DNA of 53,424 nt from Paracoccaceae bacterium. Lineage in GTDB: Bacteria; Pseudomonadota; Alphaproteobacteria; Rhodobacterales; Rhodobacteraceae. Both the position numbers and the translations under genes were made by a program. The notes beneath the pieces were generated by a model. It was not told where the DNA came from. It did not search any database and saw only the letters and a list, made by a program, of their open reading frames with translations. The stretch is from the NCBI GenBank assembly GCA_013214715.1, contig JABSSB010000002.1, forward strand, positions 1 to 53,424, in the 5' to 3' direction. Positions 18,292 through 26,127 of the stretch are shown here, piece after piece; the first letter of the stretch is position 1, and each line of letters begins with the position of its first letter.

Positions 18292-19446
18292 TCAGGCGGT
18301 ATGATCGACCACTTGCAGATGCTGTGCCAGTGTGTCGATTTCAGACATCCAGGCGATCACGAGTGCAGGGTCTGACGGTGCGGCGTGCACGCCCGCCGGG
18401 ATCCGACGCGCCAGCACGGCCTCGACGGCCAATGACACGGGAACAGAGACCAGCCGCGCCATCGCGGTGCCGCGCGCATCGCCCCAGGCATCCATGACAT
18501 AGGTCTGATGCCAGACCTCTTGCCCGTCCTTTTCGGCCTTGAGACCGACGCAAAGGACAACGCGGTCAGGCTCACCCTCGTCATAGGCATTATCAGTCCA
18601 GAACTGATCGGACATGTCTTTCAGGCGCGCCTCTCCGGCCGCACCTTCGAGTGTTTCAATCTCGGCAAAGACGTCCTTCCACGCGTCCGCCCAGCCGTTC
18701 AGGCGCAAGGTACCTCGGACGAAGTCCTTGACGGTCCAATGCGGTTCAAACCCGTATTCGGCCATGAAGGGCAGGCTGTCGCGGTTTGGGTAGACCTCAA
18801 AGGTTTCGGGGGTTGGTAGCGGAGCGCCATAGCTTGAAATTGCGTCCCAGGGGCGGGACACGGTGAGTTCGGTGTAATTGCGCAGAGATTTCGAGGGCGA
18901 TCGCAGCGCCTTCAAAACGCCCAGCGGCGACCAGCTGAATTTGTAGCGGAACGGGTTGGGATGTTTCGGCACGCCGCCGCAATAAGAAATGAAGCTGAGA
19001 TGGTTGTCGGCATCAAACGCGTCCGAGGCACGATAGGCCGCCACAAGGTGATGCGCCATCAGGTGGTCGATGCCAGGGTCCAGCCCGACCTCATTGACCA
19101 GGGCTACGCCTGCCTCCTGCGCGGCGGGGTCAAGCGCGCGCATCTCGGGCGCGATGTAGGACGAGGACACGAAATGCGCGCCGCTTTGGATGGCCAGTTG
19201 GGCCAGTGGCACATGCCAGTCGCCGGGCAGCATCGACACCACGATATCGCCGGGGCCAAGCACATCGCCAAGCGCATCGATGTCAAAGGCCCGGATATCG
19301 CTGGTCAGATCGCCCACGGTCTCTTCGGCCTTGGCCGTGGTGCGATTCCAGACCGTGACCTTATGGCCGGCTTCGATCAGGCGGCGCAGGCCGGGAATGG
19401 CCGAAAGGCCGGTGCCGCACCAGTGGATGGTCGGGGATTGGGTCAT
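18292..19446 (-). CDS. Saccharopine dehydrogenase-type (LYS9-like) protein
   Basis: A 384-residue saccharopine dehydrogenase family protein. An N-terminal Rossmann segment (IHWCGTGLSAIPGLRRLIEAGHKVTVWNRT) is followed by SSSYIAPEMRALD and NEVGLDPGIDHLMAHHL, the latter typical of L-glutamate-forming saccharopine dehydrogenases, and then SYCGGVPKHPNPFRYKFSWSP. The enzyme would interconvert saccharopine with glutamate and aminoadipate semialdehyde. A second gene of the pathway type (20161-21219) lies nearby on the same strand with a VOC gene between. It ends 17 bases from the convergent end of the nap-side gene. GGAG precedes the start at seven bases. Confidence 0.88.
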   Translation of the reverse strand: MTQSPTIHWCGTGLSAIPGLRRLIEAGHKVTVWNRTTAKAEETVGDLTSDIRAFDIDALGDVLGPGDIVVSMLPGDWHVPLAQLAIQSGAHFVSSSYIAPEMRALDPAAQEAGVALVNEVGLDPGIDHLMAHHLVAAYRASDAFDADNHLSFISYCGGVPKHPNPFRYKFSWSPLGVLKALRSPSKSLRNYTELTVSRPWDAISSYGAPLPTPETFEVYPNRDSLPFMAEYGFEPHWTVKDFVRGTLRLNGWADAWKDVFAEIETLEGAAGEARLKDMSDQFWTDNAYDEGEPDRVVLCVGLKAEKDGQEVWHQTYVMDAWGDARGTAMARLVSVPVSLAVEAVLARRIPAGVHAAPSDPALVIAWMSEIDTLAQHLQVVDHTA

Positions 19447-19601
19447 GGGCTCGCTCCAGTCATCGGTTTGGCCAAAGGTGTTTCACATCCGCTGGGGCGA
19501 GGGAAGAGGCTCCGCGACAGGATGTCCCGATGCGGTGGCTTGATTGGATAACGCGGTGTCGGGAGACTGACCGGGTCATGCGTTTGGGAAAGGGTCTGCC
19601 C

Positions 19602-20102
19602 ATGTTGCCAACGCCGAGAGGGTTTTCGCATATCGGCCTGTCTGTGCCGGATCTGGATGCGGCGGTGAAGTTCTATGCCGAGGTCATGGGGTTTTACACG
19701 ATCATGCCGCCGACGCTGATCGAAAAGGATGACAGCGATATCGGGGTGATGTGCTCGGATGTCTTCGGCCCGGATTGGACGCGGTTTCGCATCGCGCATA
19801 TGTCAACGGGCGATCGGATCGGGATCGAGCTGTTCGAGTTTCCCGATGGCTATGCGCCGGAAAACAATCTGGATCATCGCCGCCACGGCATCTTCCATTT
19901 CTGTGTACAGGACCCGGATGTGGAGGGGTTGACGGAAAAGATCGTCGCTGCCGGTGGCAAACAGCGAATGCCGGTGCGGATGTATTACCCCGACGACAAG
20001 CCCTATCGCATGGTCTATGTCGAGGATCCGTTTGGGATCGTGTTTGAGATTTACTCGCATGGCTACGAGCTGACCTATTCCGCCGGAGCCTATTCTGATT
20101 GA
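19602..20102 (+). CDS. VOC (glyoxalase/bleomycin resistance-fold) protein
   Basis: A 166-residue vicinal-oxygen-chelate fold protein. The first repeat begins FSHIGLSVPDLDAAVKFYAEVMGF and the second FHFCVQDPDVEGLTEKIVAAGG. Metal-ligand candidates are His in FSHIGL, Glu in IGIELFEF, His in IFHFCV and Glu in FEIYSHGYE. It is opposite in direction to the two saccharopine-type genes flanking it. I chose ATG 19602, which follows a GGGAAAGGG tract; an ATG 24 bases upstream is also possible. The substrate is unknown; dioxygenase, isomerase and thiol-transfer roles all occur in this fold. Confidence 0.82.
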   Translation: MLPTPRGFSHIGLSVPDLDAAVKFYAEVMGFYTIMPPTLIEKDDSDIGVMCSDVFGPDWTRFRIAHMSTGDRIGIELFEFPDGYAPENNLDHRRHGIFHFCVQDPDVEGLTEKIVAAGGKQRMPVRMYYPDDKPYRMVYVEDPFGIVFEIYSHGYELTYSAGAYSD

Positions 20103-20140
20103 GCGCCGCTGGCGCGGCGCGGCCTCCGGCGGGGGTATTT
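20103..20140. terminator. GC-rich hairpin / gene-end element between convergent genes
   Basis: A perfect 7-bp stem (GCGCCGC, 20103-20109, with GCGGCGC, 20114-20120) closed by a four-base loop is followed by CCTCCGGCGGGGGTATTTT. It sits right after the VOC stop and 20 bases before the convergent stop of the next gene. The segment with GGCGGGGGTATTT is, from memory, a recurring gene-end sequence in Rhodobacteraceae genomes. A terminator role is inferred from position and structure. Confidence 0.6.
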
Positions 20141-20160
20141 TGTAAGCAAAGAAATTGAGG

Positions 20161-21219
20161 TCAGCCCAAAGCGGCGCTGTGGCGGGCGAACTCTGCCTTT
20201 GCGCGGCCCCAGACGCCGGTGCTGAGGTCGTCCAGCGTGCGCAGGGATGGCAGGAGCTGGTCGGCGTAGTCTTCGGAGCTTTCGACCGGCAGCATCGAGG
20301 GCAGGTTGTCGATGGCGGTGACATCTAGAGGTGGGGTGTCATGGACGCGCAGGGCGGGGTCGTGCCAGTCGGTCACCCGGTCATAGATTTTGATCGGAGA
20401 GAAATCACTGGTCGGGTCGCAGGCAATGTCTCCGATCACGCCAAGGCGGCGCGGCGCTGTTTTGGCTGAGGCCGGGACAAAGACCGGCGTTCCCGGGCGC
20501 GCGAGGATGCAGTTGAGAAAGATGTCATGGGCGAGCACCTCGGGGAAGGGCCCGCCATGGGCGGTTTCCGCCATGTCCCATTTGGTGACCGGCACGCCCA
20601 TCGCGCGGCAAAGGTCGGATGCGCCCGTGCCCACGCGACCCAGTGCACCTATCACGATGGCTGTGGGCCGTTGAGCGCCGATGGCGACGAGTTCTGATTG
20701 CAGATCAAGCTGGAGATGTGCGGCGCTGTCCTGCACGCCGACGGGGCCGCAGATCGTGCCGCGTTGCTGGGCGGCCCAGCATTTCAGGGCTACCGCCGCC
20801 CCGGCATAGCCCGCCCAATAGCCAAAGGCGGCGACGCGACGGCCTGCCTCATCCACCAGATATTCGAGATCATAGAGCGTGCCGCCGCCCGCGCGGAAGC
20901 GGCGCAGAAGCTCCTGTCCGGCGGGTTGGCCTTTATAGGCATGGCCGAACATGATGTGGCGATGGGTGAGCGGGGTGCCGTCTTCGGGCAGTTCCTTTAG
21001 GCCGAAGATGATGGCGTCTTCGGGAGCCTGACGCCAGCTGCCTTCCGCGGCGGTCGCGCAGCCTGCTGCCACGAACCCATCCATTGGCATGGCGCGTTGC
21101 GTGCTGTTTTCGACAGTCACCGAGAACCCGGCGCGCAACAGCTCTGCCGCGCCTTGCGGCGTGAGGCCCACGCGCTGTTCATTGTGGCGTTCTTCGGCCC
21201 GGACCCAGAGATGTGTCAT
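20161..21219 (-). CDS. Saccharopine dehydrogenase (NAD+, L-lysine-forming) type protein (LYS1-like)
   Basis: A 352-residue protein of the alanine dehydrogenase/LYS1 fold. It begins THLWVRAEERHNEQRVGLTPQGAAELL, matching the N-terminal AlaDh/PNT domain, and has IMFGHAYKGQP, GTLYDLEYLVDE and a Rossmann loop in VIGALGRVGTGASDL (about 193). The acidic DIACDPTSDFSPI segment is typical of LYS1. The reaction is lysine plus 2-oxoglutarate to and from saccharopine. With the LYS9-like gene upstream it would make a two-step route linking lysine and aminoadipate semialdehyde using separate enzymes. Degradation is more likely than synthesis in this lineage, but that is inference. Confidence 0.88.
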   Translation of the reverse strand: MTHLWVRAEERHNEQRVGLTPQGAAELLRAGFSVTVENSTQRAMPMDGFVAAGCATAAEGSWRQAPEDAIIFGLKELPEDGTPLTHRHIMFGHAYKGQPAGQELLRRFRAGGGTLYDLEYLVDEAGRRVAAFGYWAGYAGAAVALKCWAAQQRGTICGPVGVQDSAAHLQLDLQSELVAIGAQRPTAIVIGALGRVGTGASDLCRAMGVPVTKWDMAETAHGGPFPEVLAHDIFLNCILARPGTPVFVPASAKTAPRRLGVIGDIACDPTSDFSPIKIYDRVTDWHDPALRVHDTPPLDVTAIDNLPSMLPVESSEDYADQLLPSLRTLDDLSTGVWGRAKAEFARHSAALG

Positions 21220-21281
21220 GTTGCAGCCCCCGTGATGCGTCGCATGTGCTTAGGCCGGGGGCGCGAGGGCTGCAAGCGGGA

Positions 21282-21908
21282 TCAGCCGAGGTTGGGCAGC
21301 ATCCCGTCGGCGATGGCTTTTTGCACAGACGGCCGCGCCTGCATCTGCGCCATGAAGGCGCGGATTTTGGGGAAGGGGGTCAGATCGACCTCATCGCCCG
21401 GCAGCCAGTTGCAGACGGTGAAAAGATAGGGGTCGGCCAAGGACGGCGTATTGCCCAGAACAAAGGGGCCGCGCAGGCAGTTGGCTTCGACAAAGGCGGC
21501 GGATTCGGCCATGGTTTGCGGAACTTTGGCGGTCATGTCCTGCCAGCTGGCCTTGTTGTCCGCCCAGCGGTAGCCGCGCATCTTGTGGGCGTGGTTCACA
21601 TGCATGGTTGAGGCGAGGTAATACATCACCTCGCGCATCCGCGCGGCCATGACCGGATCATCCGGGACCAGCCCCGCCTGCGGCGCGCGGGCGGCGACAT
21701 AGTCCAGAAGCGCGCCGGTTTCCGTCAGGATGCCGCCATCCACCACCAGCGCGGGCACGCGGCCTTTGGGGTTGATCGCATGATAGGCGGGTTTGGTCTG
21801 CTCGCCGCTGGCGAAATCGACATTGATCGCCTCATAGGCCAGCCCGGCTTCGTTCAGGGCGATGGCGGTGGCGATCGAAATGGTGCCGGGGGCATAATAA
21901 AGTTGCAT
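21282..21908 (-). CDS. Glutathione S-transferase family protein
   Basis: A 208-residue GST. The N-terminal thioredoxin-fold domain has MQLYYAPGTISIATAIALNEAGL, the cis-Pro region NPKGRVPALVVDGG and the gamma-glutamyl binding turn LTETGALLDYVA. The C-terminal helical domain has FVLGNTPSLADPYLFTVCNWL, including the N-capping box and hydrophobic staple. The start is set by AAGGAAA seven bases upstream; the frame stays open far upstream inside the neighbouring phosphatase gene, but that is not coding. The substrate is unknown. It follows the histidine phosphatase by 17 bases, so the two may be co-transcribed. Confidence 0.9.
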   Translation of the reverse strand: MQLYYAPGTISIATAIALNEAGLAYEAINVDFASGEQTKPAYHAINPKGRVPALVVDGGILTETGALLDYVAARAPQAGLVPDDPVMAARMREVMYYLASTMHVNHAHKMRGYRWADNKASWQDMTAKVPQTMAESAAFVEANCLRGPFVLGNTPSLADPYLFTVCNWLPGDEVDLTPFPKIRAFMAQMQARPSVQKAIADGMLPNLG

Positions 21909-21925
21909 GAGATTTCCTTCAGCCG

Positions 21926-22576
21926 TCAGACATGGGTCTGCGCAAATTGCCGTTCCGGTGTGTCCAGGTGGGGCACCGCGTTGAAAAGCACAGGGCTGAG
22001 ATGCCCGCCAATCGGGAACATCCGGTGCATCGATGTGTTCATGATCGCCAGCGCCATGCGCGACATGCCCGGAATATCCAGCCCCAGCGCCTGCCGCATC
22101 ACATTGGCAATCAACCCGCCCGAGGTCACGACCAGCGCGGGGCCGTCGCCTTCGGCAATCTCGGCCAGCACATCCGACACGCGCGTTTCGAACGCCTCGA
22201 AACTTTCGGGGGCACCGTCGATCTCTCCGGCCTGCCAATGACCGAAGACCTGCGGCAGATGCGCGACGAAGCCTTCGCGTTCGACCGGGATGTCTATGCC
22301 CTTTTGATCCTGCAAGAGCGTCGCCATGGTAAAATATTGCAACTCGTTCAGGCGGGGATCCTGCACGGCATCCTCGTGCCCCATCGACCGGGCGGTTTCG
22401 ATGTGCCGACGCAGCGTGCCGCAATAGACGCGGGTATGGGTCGGGCCACAGGCGTCCAGATGCGCGCCCAGCCATCCGGCTTGCTGATGGCCAAGGTCGG
22501 ACAGGCGGTCATAGCCTTCTTCATCCCGCGCGCCGTAATTGGCCTGACCGTGCCGGATCAGCGTGATATGCGACAT
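21926..22576 (-). CDS. Histidine phosphatase family protein
   Basis: A 216-residue phosphoglycerate mutase-like (histidine phosphatase) protein. The catalytic signature LIRHGQANYG is at residues 6-15, the second Arg is in TLRRHIETA and the second catalytic His region in ALVVTSGGLIANVM is altered, with Ser-Gly where many members have S-H-G. A GGAAAT site precedes the ATG. The open frame extends more than 2 kb further upstream antisense to the formate dehydrogenase gene; that extension is not coding. Likely a small-molecule or protein phosphatase, with unknown substrate. Confidence 0.88.
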   Translation of the reverse strand: MSHITLIRHGQANYGARDEEGYDRLSDLGHQQAGWLGAHLDACGPTHTRVYCGTLRRHIETARSMGHEDAVQDPRLNELQYFTMATLLQDQKGIDIPVEREGFVAHLPQVFGHWQAGEIDGAPESFEAFETRVSDVLAEIAEGDGPALVVTSGGLIANVMRQALGLDIPGMSRMALAIMNTSMHRMFPIGGHLSPVLFNAVPHLDTPERQFAQTHV

Positions 22577-22744
22577 CTGATTTCCTTTCGCCTGTGGTCC
22601 GAGGTGTAGGGGAGTGTCTCTGCAAAGACCAGACTGTCGCGCATCGGAAACGCGGCTTGGCGCAAAACTGACCAACTGCGTCGGGATTGACCCTTCGGGC
22701 GGGGGTTTTGCCTGCCTATAGTCTGCGCAAGCAGGGAGGCATGC

Positions 22745-25510
22745 ATGTCTGACACGATCCGATTCTCGCTGGATGGCGAGGTGGTTGAAGCCCAGCCGGG
22801 CATGACCATCTGGGAAGTGGCCAATGGCCGCGGTCTGGTGATTCCGCATCTGTGCCACAAGCCTGCGCCCGGCTATCGCCCTGACGGCAATTGTCGCGCC
22901 TGTATGGTTGAAATCGAAGGCGAGCGTGTGCTGGCTGCGTCGTGCATACGCGAACCCTCGGAAGGCATGGTGGTCACCACCAATTCGGCCCGCGCGACCG
23001 GTGCCCGGAAGATGGTGATGGAGATGCTGGTCGCTGATCAGCCCCCGCGTGAGGAGGCCCGGGACCGCTCCAGCCATTTGTGGGAGATGGCCGAGCTGAA
23101 CGAGGTCAGCGAAAGTCGCCTGCCCAAGCTGGAACAGGAGCGTATCCCCCTTCTGGATGACAGCCATGTGGCGATGCGGGTCAATCTGGATGCTTGCATC
23201 CAATGTGGTCTTTGCGTCCGCGCCTGTCGTGAAGTGCAGGTCAATGACGTGATCGGCATGTCGGGCCGCGGCCATGACAGCTATCCGTCTTTTGATCTGT
23301 CTGACCCGATGGGCGCGTCGACCTGTGTGGCCTGTGGTGAATGTGTGCAGGCCTGCCCGACCGGCGCGCTGATGCCGGCGACGGTGCTGGACGCCAATGA
23401 ACAGGGCGACAGTGCTGATTATGATCGGGAGGTCGACAGCATCTGCCCCTTCTGTGGGGTGGGCTGTCAGGTCTCGCTGAAGATCAAGGACAACAAGGTC
23501 AAATATGTCGAAGGCATCAATGGGCCGGCGAATGAAGGGCGGCTTTGCGTCAAGGGGCGCTTTGGCTTTGACTATATCCACCACCCCCACCGCCTGACCA
23601 AACCTCTGATCCGGCGCGAGGATGCGCCTGCCAAGGGGCTGAATGTCGATCCCGGCAATGTGCTGACCCATTTCCGTGAAGCCTCGTGGGAAGAGGCGCT
23701 GGAGGCCGCGGCTGGCGGGCTGAGGGGCCGTGGGCGTGAAGTGGCCGGATTTGGCTCGGCCAAGTGCACAAATGAAGAAGCCTATCTGTTCCAGAAATTC
23801 ATCCGGCAGGGCTTTGGCCATAACAACGTGGATCACTGCACGCGTTTGTGTCACGCGTCCTCGGTTGCGGCGCTGATGGAGAACGTGGGCTCTGGCGCAG
23901 TGACGGCGACATTCAATGAGATCGAAAACGCCGATGTGGCCATCGTGATCGGCGCGAACCCGACCGAAAACCACCCCGTTGCGGCGACTTATTTCAAGCA
24001 ATTCGCCAAGCGCGGCGGCAAGCTGATCGTGATGGACCCGCGCGGTCAGGGGCTGAAACGTCATGCCTCGCATATGCTGCAATTCCGCCCTGGCGCGGAT
24101 GTGGCGATGCTGAATGCGATCATGCATGTGATTGTTGAAGAAGAGTTGTATGACCGCCAATACATCGCCGCCATGACCGAAAACTGGGAGGCGGAGAAGA
24201 TGCATCTGGCCGCCTTCGCCCCTGAAAAGATGTCCGAGATCTGCGGGATCGCGCCCGAGCTGCTGCGCGATGTGGCGCGCAGCTTTGCGCGGGCGCAGGC
24301 GGGCATGATCTTCTGGGGCATGGGCGTCAGCCAGCATATCCACGGCACGGACAATTCGCGCTGTCTGATCTCTTTGGCGCTGATGTGCGGTCATGTCGGC
24401 CGCCCCGGCACCGGCCTGCATCCGCTGCGGGGGCAGAACAATGTGCAGGGCGCGTCGGATGCTGGGCTGATCCCGATGTTCCTGCCGGATTATCAGTCTG
24501 TGATGAACGATGAGATCCGCGCGCATTTCAATGGCATCTGGGGCTCGGGTGATTTTTCGGATCAGAAGGGCCTGACCGTCACGGAAATCTTGGATGCGGT
24601 CCATGCGGGCGACATCAAGGCAATGTATGTTCTGGGTGAAAACCCGGCCATGTCCGACCCGGATGTGGATCACGCGCGCGATGCGCTGGCCGCTTTGGAC
24701 CATCTGGTGGTGCAGGACATCTTCCTGACTGAAACGGCCAATTATGCCGACGTGATCCTGCCTGCCTCGGCCTTCGCCGAGAAATCCGGCACCGTGACCA
24801 ATACCAACCGACAGGTCCAGATGGGCCGCCCCGCTGTTCCTCCCCCGGGCGAGGCGCAGGAGGATTGGTGGATCACGCAGGAACTGGCGCGGCGCTGCGG
24901 CATGGACTGGCGCTATGACAGCCCGGCAGATGTGTTTGCCGAAATGAAGCAGGGGATGAAATCGCTCGATAACATCTCATGGGACCGTCTGGCTGGAGAG
25001 AACGCGGTGACCTACCCGTCGCTGTCGCCCGAAGATCCGGGACAGGCGATTGTCTTTGCGGATGCCTTCCCGCGCGAGAATGGCCGGGCGAAGTTTACAC
25101 CGGCTGCTGTGATCCCGCCGGATGAGGCCCCGGATGGCGACTATCCGATGATCCTGACCACCGGGCGCCAGCTTGAGCATTGGCATACCGGGTCAATGAC
25201 CCGCCGATCTGCCGTGCTGGATGCGGTGGAGCCGGAGGCGAATTGCTCCCTGCATCCCAAGACGCTGCGCGCGCTGGGCGTGGAACCCGGTGGGATGCTG
25301 CGCCTGACCACGCGCAGAGGCTCGATCGAGATCATGGCACGGGCGGATCGCGCGGTGGCCGAGGATATGGTGTTCCTGCCTTTTGCCTATGTCGAAGCGG
25401 CTGCCAACCTGCTGACCAACCCGGCGGTGGACCCTTATGGCAAGATCCCGGAGTTTAAATTCTCCGCCGTGCGGGTCGAGAAAGCTGCAGGAGCGATGGC
25501 AGCGGAATAA
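22745..25510 (+). CDS. Formate dehydrogenase alpha subunit (NAD-type, Cys enzyme)
   Basis: A 921-residue molybdopterin oxidoreductase that oxidises formate to CO2. The N-terminal 2Fe-2S domain has C37, C50, C53 and C67. It is followed by the His/Cys region, two 4Fe-4S ferredoxin motifs (CIQCGLCVRACR and CVACGECVQACP) and the catalytic-domain 4Fe-4S motif CPFCGVGC. The active-site segment is TRLCHASSV with Cys at about 369, so it is a Cys and not a selenocysteine enzyme. The C-terminal domain has GRQLEHWHTGSMTRRS. GGGAGG lies five bases before ATG 22745. This N-terminal architecture belongs to soluble NAD-linked enzymes that need a diaphorase partner, but no beta/gamma subunit or fdhD is adjacent. 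Confidence 0.92.
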   Translation: MSDTIRFSLDGEVVEAQPGMTIWEVANGRGLVIPHLCHKPAPGYRPDGNCRACMVEIEGERVLAASCIREPSEGMVVTTNSARATGARKMVMEMLVADQPPREEARDRSSHLWEMAELNEVSESRLPKLEQERIPLLDDSHVAMRVNLDACIQCGLCVRACREVQVNDVIGMSGRGHDSYPSFDLSDPMGASTCVACGECVQACPTGALMPATVLDANEQGDSADYDREVDSICPFCGVGCQVSLKIKDNKVKYVEGINGPANEGRLCVKGRFGFDYIHHPHRLTKPLIRREDAPAKGLNVDPGNVLTHFREASWEEALEAAAGGLRGRGREVAGFGSAKCTNEEAYLFQKFIRQGFGHNNVDHCTRLCHASSVAALMENVGSGAVTATFNEIENADVAIVIGANPTENHPVAATYFKQFAKRGGKLIVMDPRGQGLKRHASHMLQFRPGADVAMLNAIMHVIVEEELYDRQYIAAMTENWEAEKMHLAAFAPEKMSEICGIAPELLRDVARSFARAQAGMIFWGMGVSQHIHGTDNSRCLISLALMCGHVGRPGTGLHPLRGQNNVQGASDAGLIPMFLPDYQSVMNDEIRAHFNGIWGSGDFSDQKGLTVTEILDAVHAGDIKAMYVLGENPAMSDPDVDHARDALAALDHLVVQDIFLTETANYADVILPASAFAEKSGTVTNTNRQVQMGRPAVPPPGEAQEDWWITQELARRCGMDWRYDSPADVFAEMKQGMKSLDNISWDRLAGENAVTYPSLSPEDPGQAIVFADAFPRENGRAKFTPAAVIPPDEAPDGDYPMILTTGRQLEHWHTGSMTRRSAVLDAVEPEANCSLHPKTLRALGVEPGGMLRLTTRRGSIEIMARADRAVAEDMVFLPFAYVEAAANLLTNPAVDPYGKIPEFKFSAVRVEKAAGAMAAE

Positions 25511-25548
25511 CGCTTGCTGCGTCAGGCCGTGGCGTGTTTGCTGACGCC

Positions 25549-26127
25549 ATGGCCAACGCTGTGTTCATCCAAAACCCGGAGTCGATCTACAAGGACGAGC
25601 CTGGGGTCCGCTATCATTTCCCAAAAATGTATCTCAAGCGGGTGCAGGCCTGTGTCGGCGATTGGGTGGCGTTCTATGAAGGCAAGGAAGGCGCGTTGAG
25701 ATATACATCCATCCAGCGTGTCGCCTCTGCTCATCCGGACCCGGACACGCCAGATCAGTCTTTCGCGCGCATGGTAAAACGCGCCTATAATGGGCGTTGC
25801 GCGATTTCGGGTTTCGACCTGCGCAATGGACTGGGCCGGGCCGAGGTTCGGGCGGCCCATATCCGCCCGGTTCAGCATAAGGGCCCGGATGTCGTCAGCA
25901 ACGGATTGGCGCTTTCGGCCACGTTGCATTGGATGTTTGATCGTGGGCTGATCTCGGTTGGCAAAGATCACGACATTCTCGTGTCTGACAACAAGGTGGC
26001 GCCCGATGTGCGTCGGAGGCTGATTTCACCCAGCGGCAAATTGCATCTGCCTGATAATCCGCGCGATTATCCCCATCCTGAATATCTGAGATACCATCGC
26101 GAAAACATCTTCGGAGCGGCTGCATGA
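25549..26127 (+). CDS. HNH endonuclease-like protein, apparently internally shortened
   Basis: A 192-residue protein. The N-terminal part (AVFIQNPESIYKDEPGVRYHFP, then GDWVAFYEGKEGALRYTSIQRV) matches a domain found in larger Rhodobacterales HNH proteins. The C-terminal HNH part has the FARMVKRAYNGRCAISGFDLR start, AAHIRPVQHKGPD with the catalytic His, NGLALSATLHWMFDRGLIS, and a final PHPEYLRYHRENIFG. From memory, full-length relatives are close to 290-300 residues with about 100 residues between the two parts; here PDPDTPD runs straight into QSFARM (around base 25752). ATG 25549 is preferred over an upstream GTG. The stop overlaps the next start (ATGA). It may be a reduced but open gene. Confidence 0.75.
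   Translation: MANAVFIQNPESIYKDEPGVRYHFPKMYLKRVQACVGDWVAFYEGKEGALRYTSIQRVASAHPDPDTPDQSFARMVKRAYNGRCAISGFDLRNGLGRAEVRAAHIRPVQHKGPDVVSNGLALSATLHWMFDRGLISVGKDHDILVSDNKVAPDVRRRLISPSGKLHLPDNPRDYPHPEYLRYHRENIFGAAA

Noticed and set aside
21909..22475. N-terminal extension of the glutathione transferase
   Set aside because: It overlaps the phosphatase gene in another frame and is not protein-like. The GST fold starts at MQLYYAPG.
22685..22740. Sigma-70 promoter before formate dehydrogenase (TTGACC and TATAGT)
   Set aside because: The two boxes are 24 bases apart, too far for a standard spacer.
23830..23860. Selenocysteine codon in formate dehydrogenase
   Set aside because: The active-site codon is TGT (Cys) in frame, with no TGA.
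22577..24703. A long upstream extension of the histidine phosphatase frame
   Set aside because: It is antisense to formate dehydrogenase. The phosphatase signature and ribosome site fix the start at 22576.
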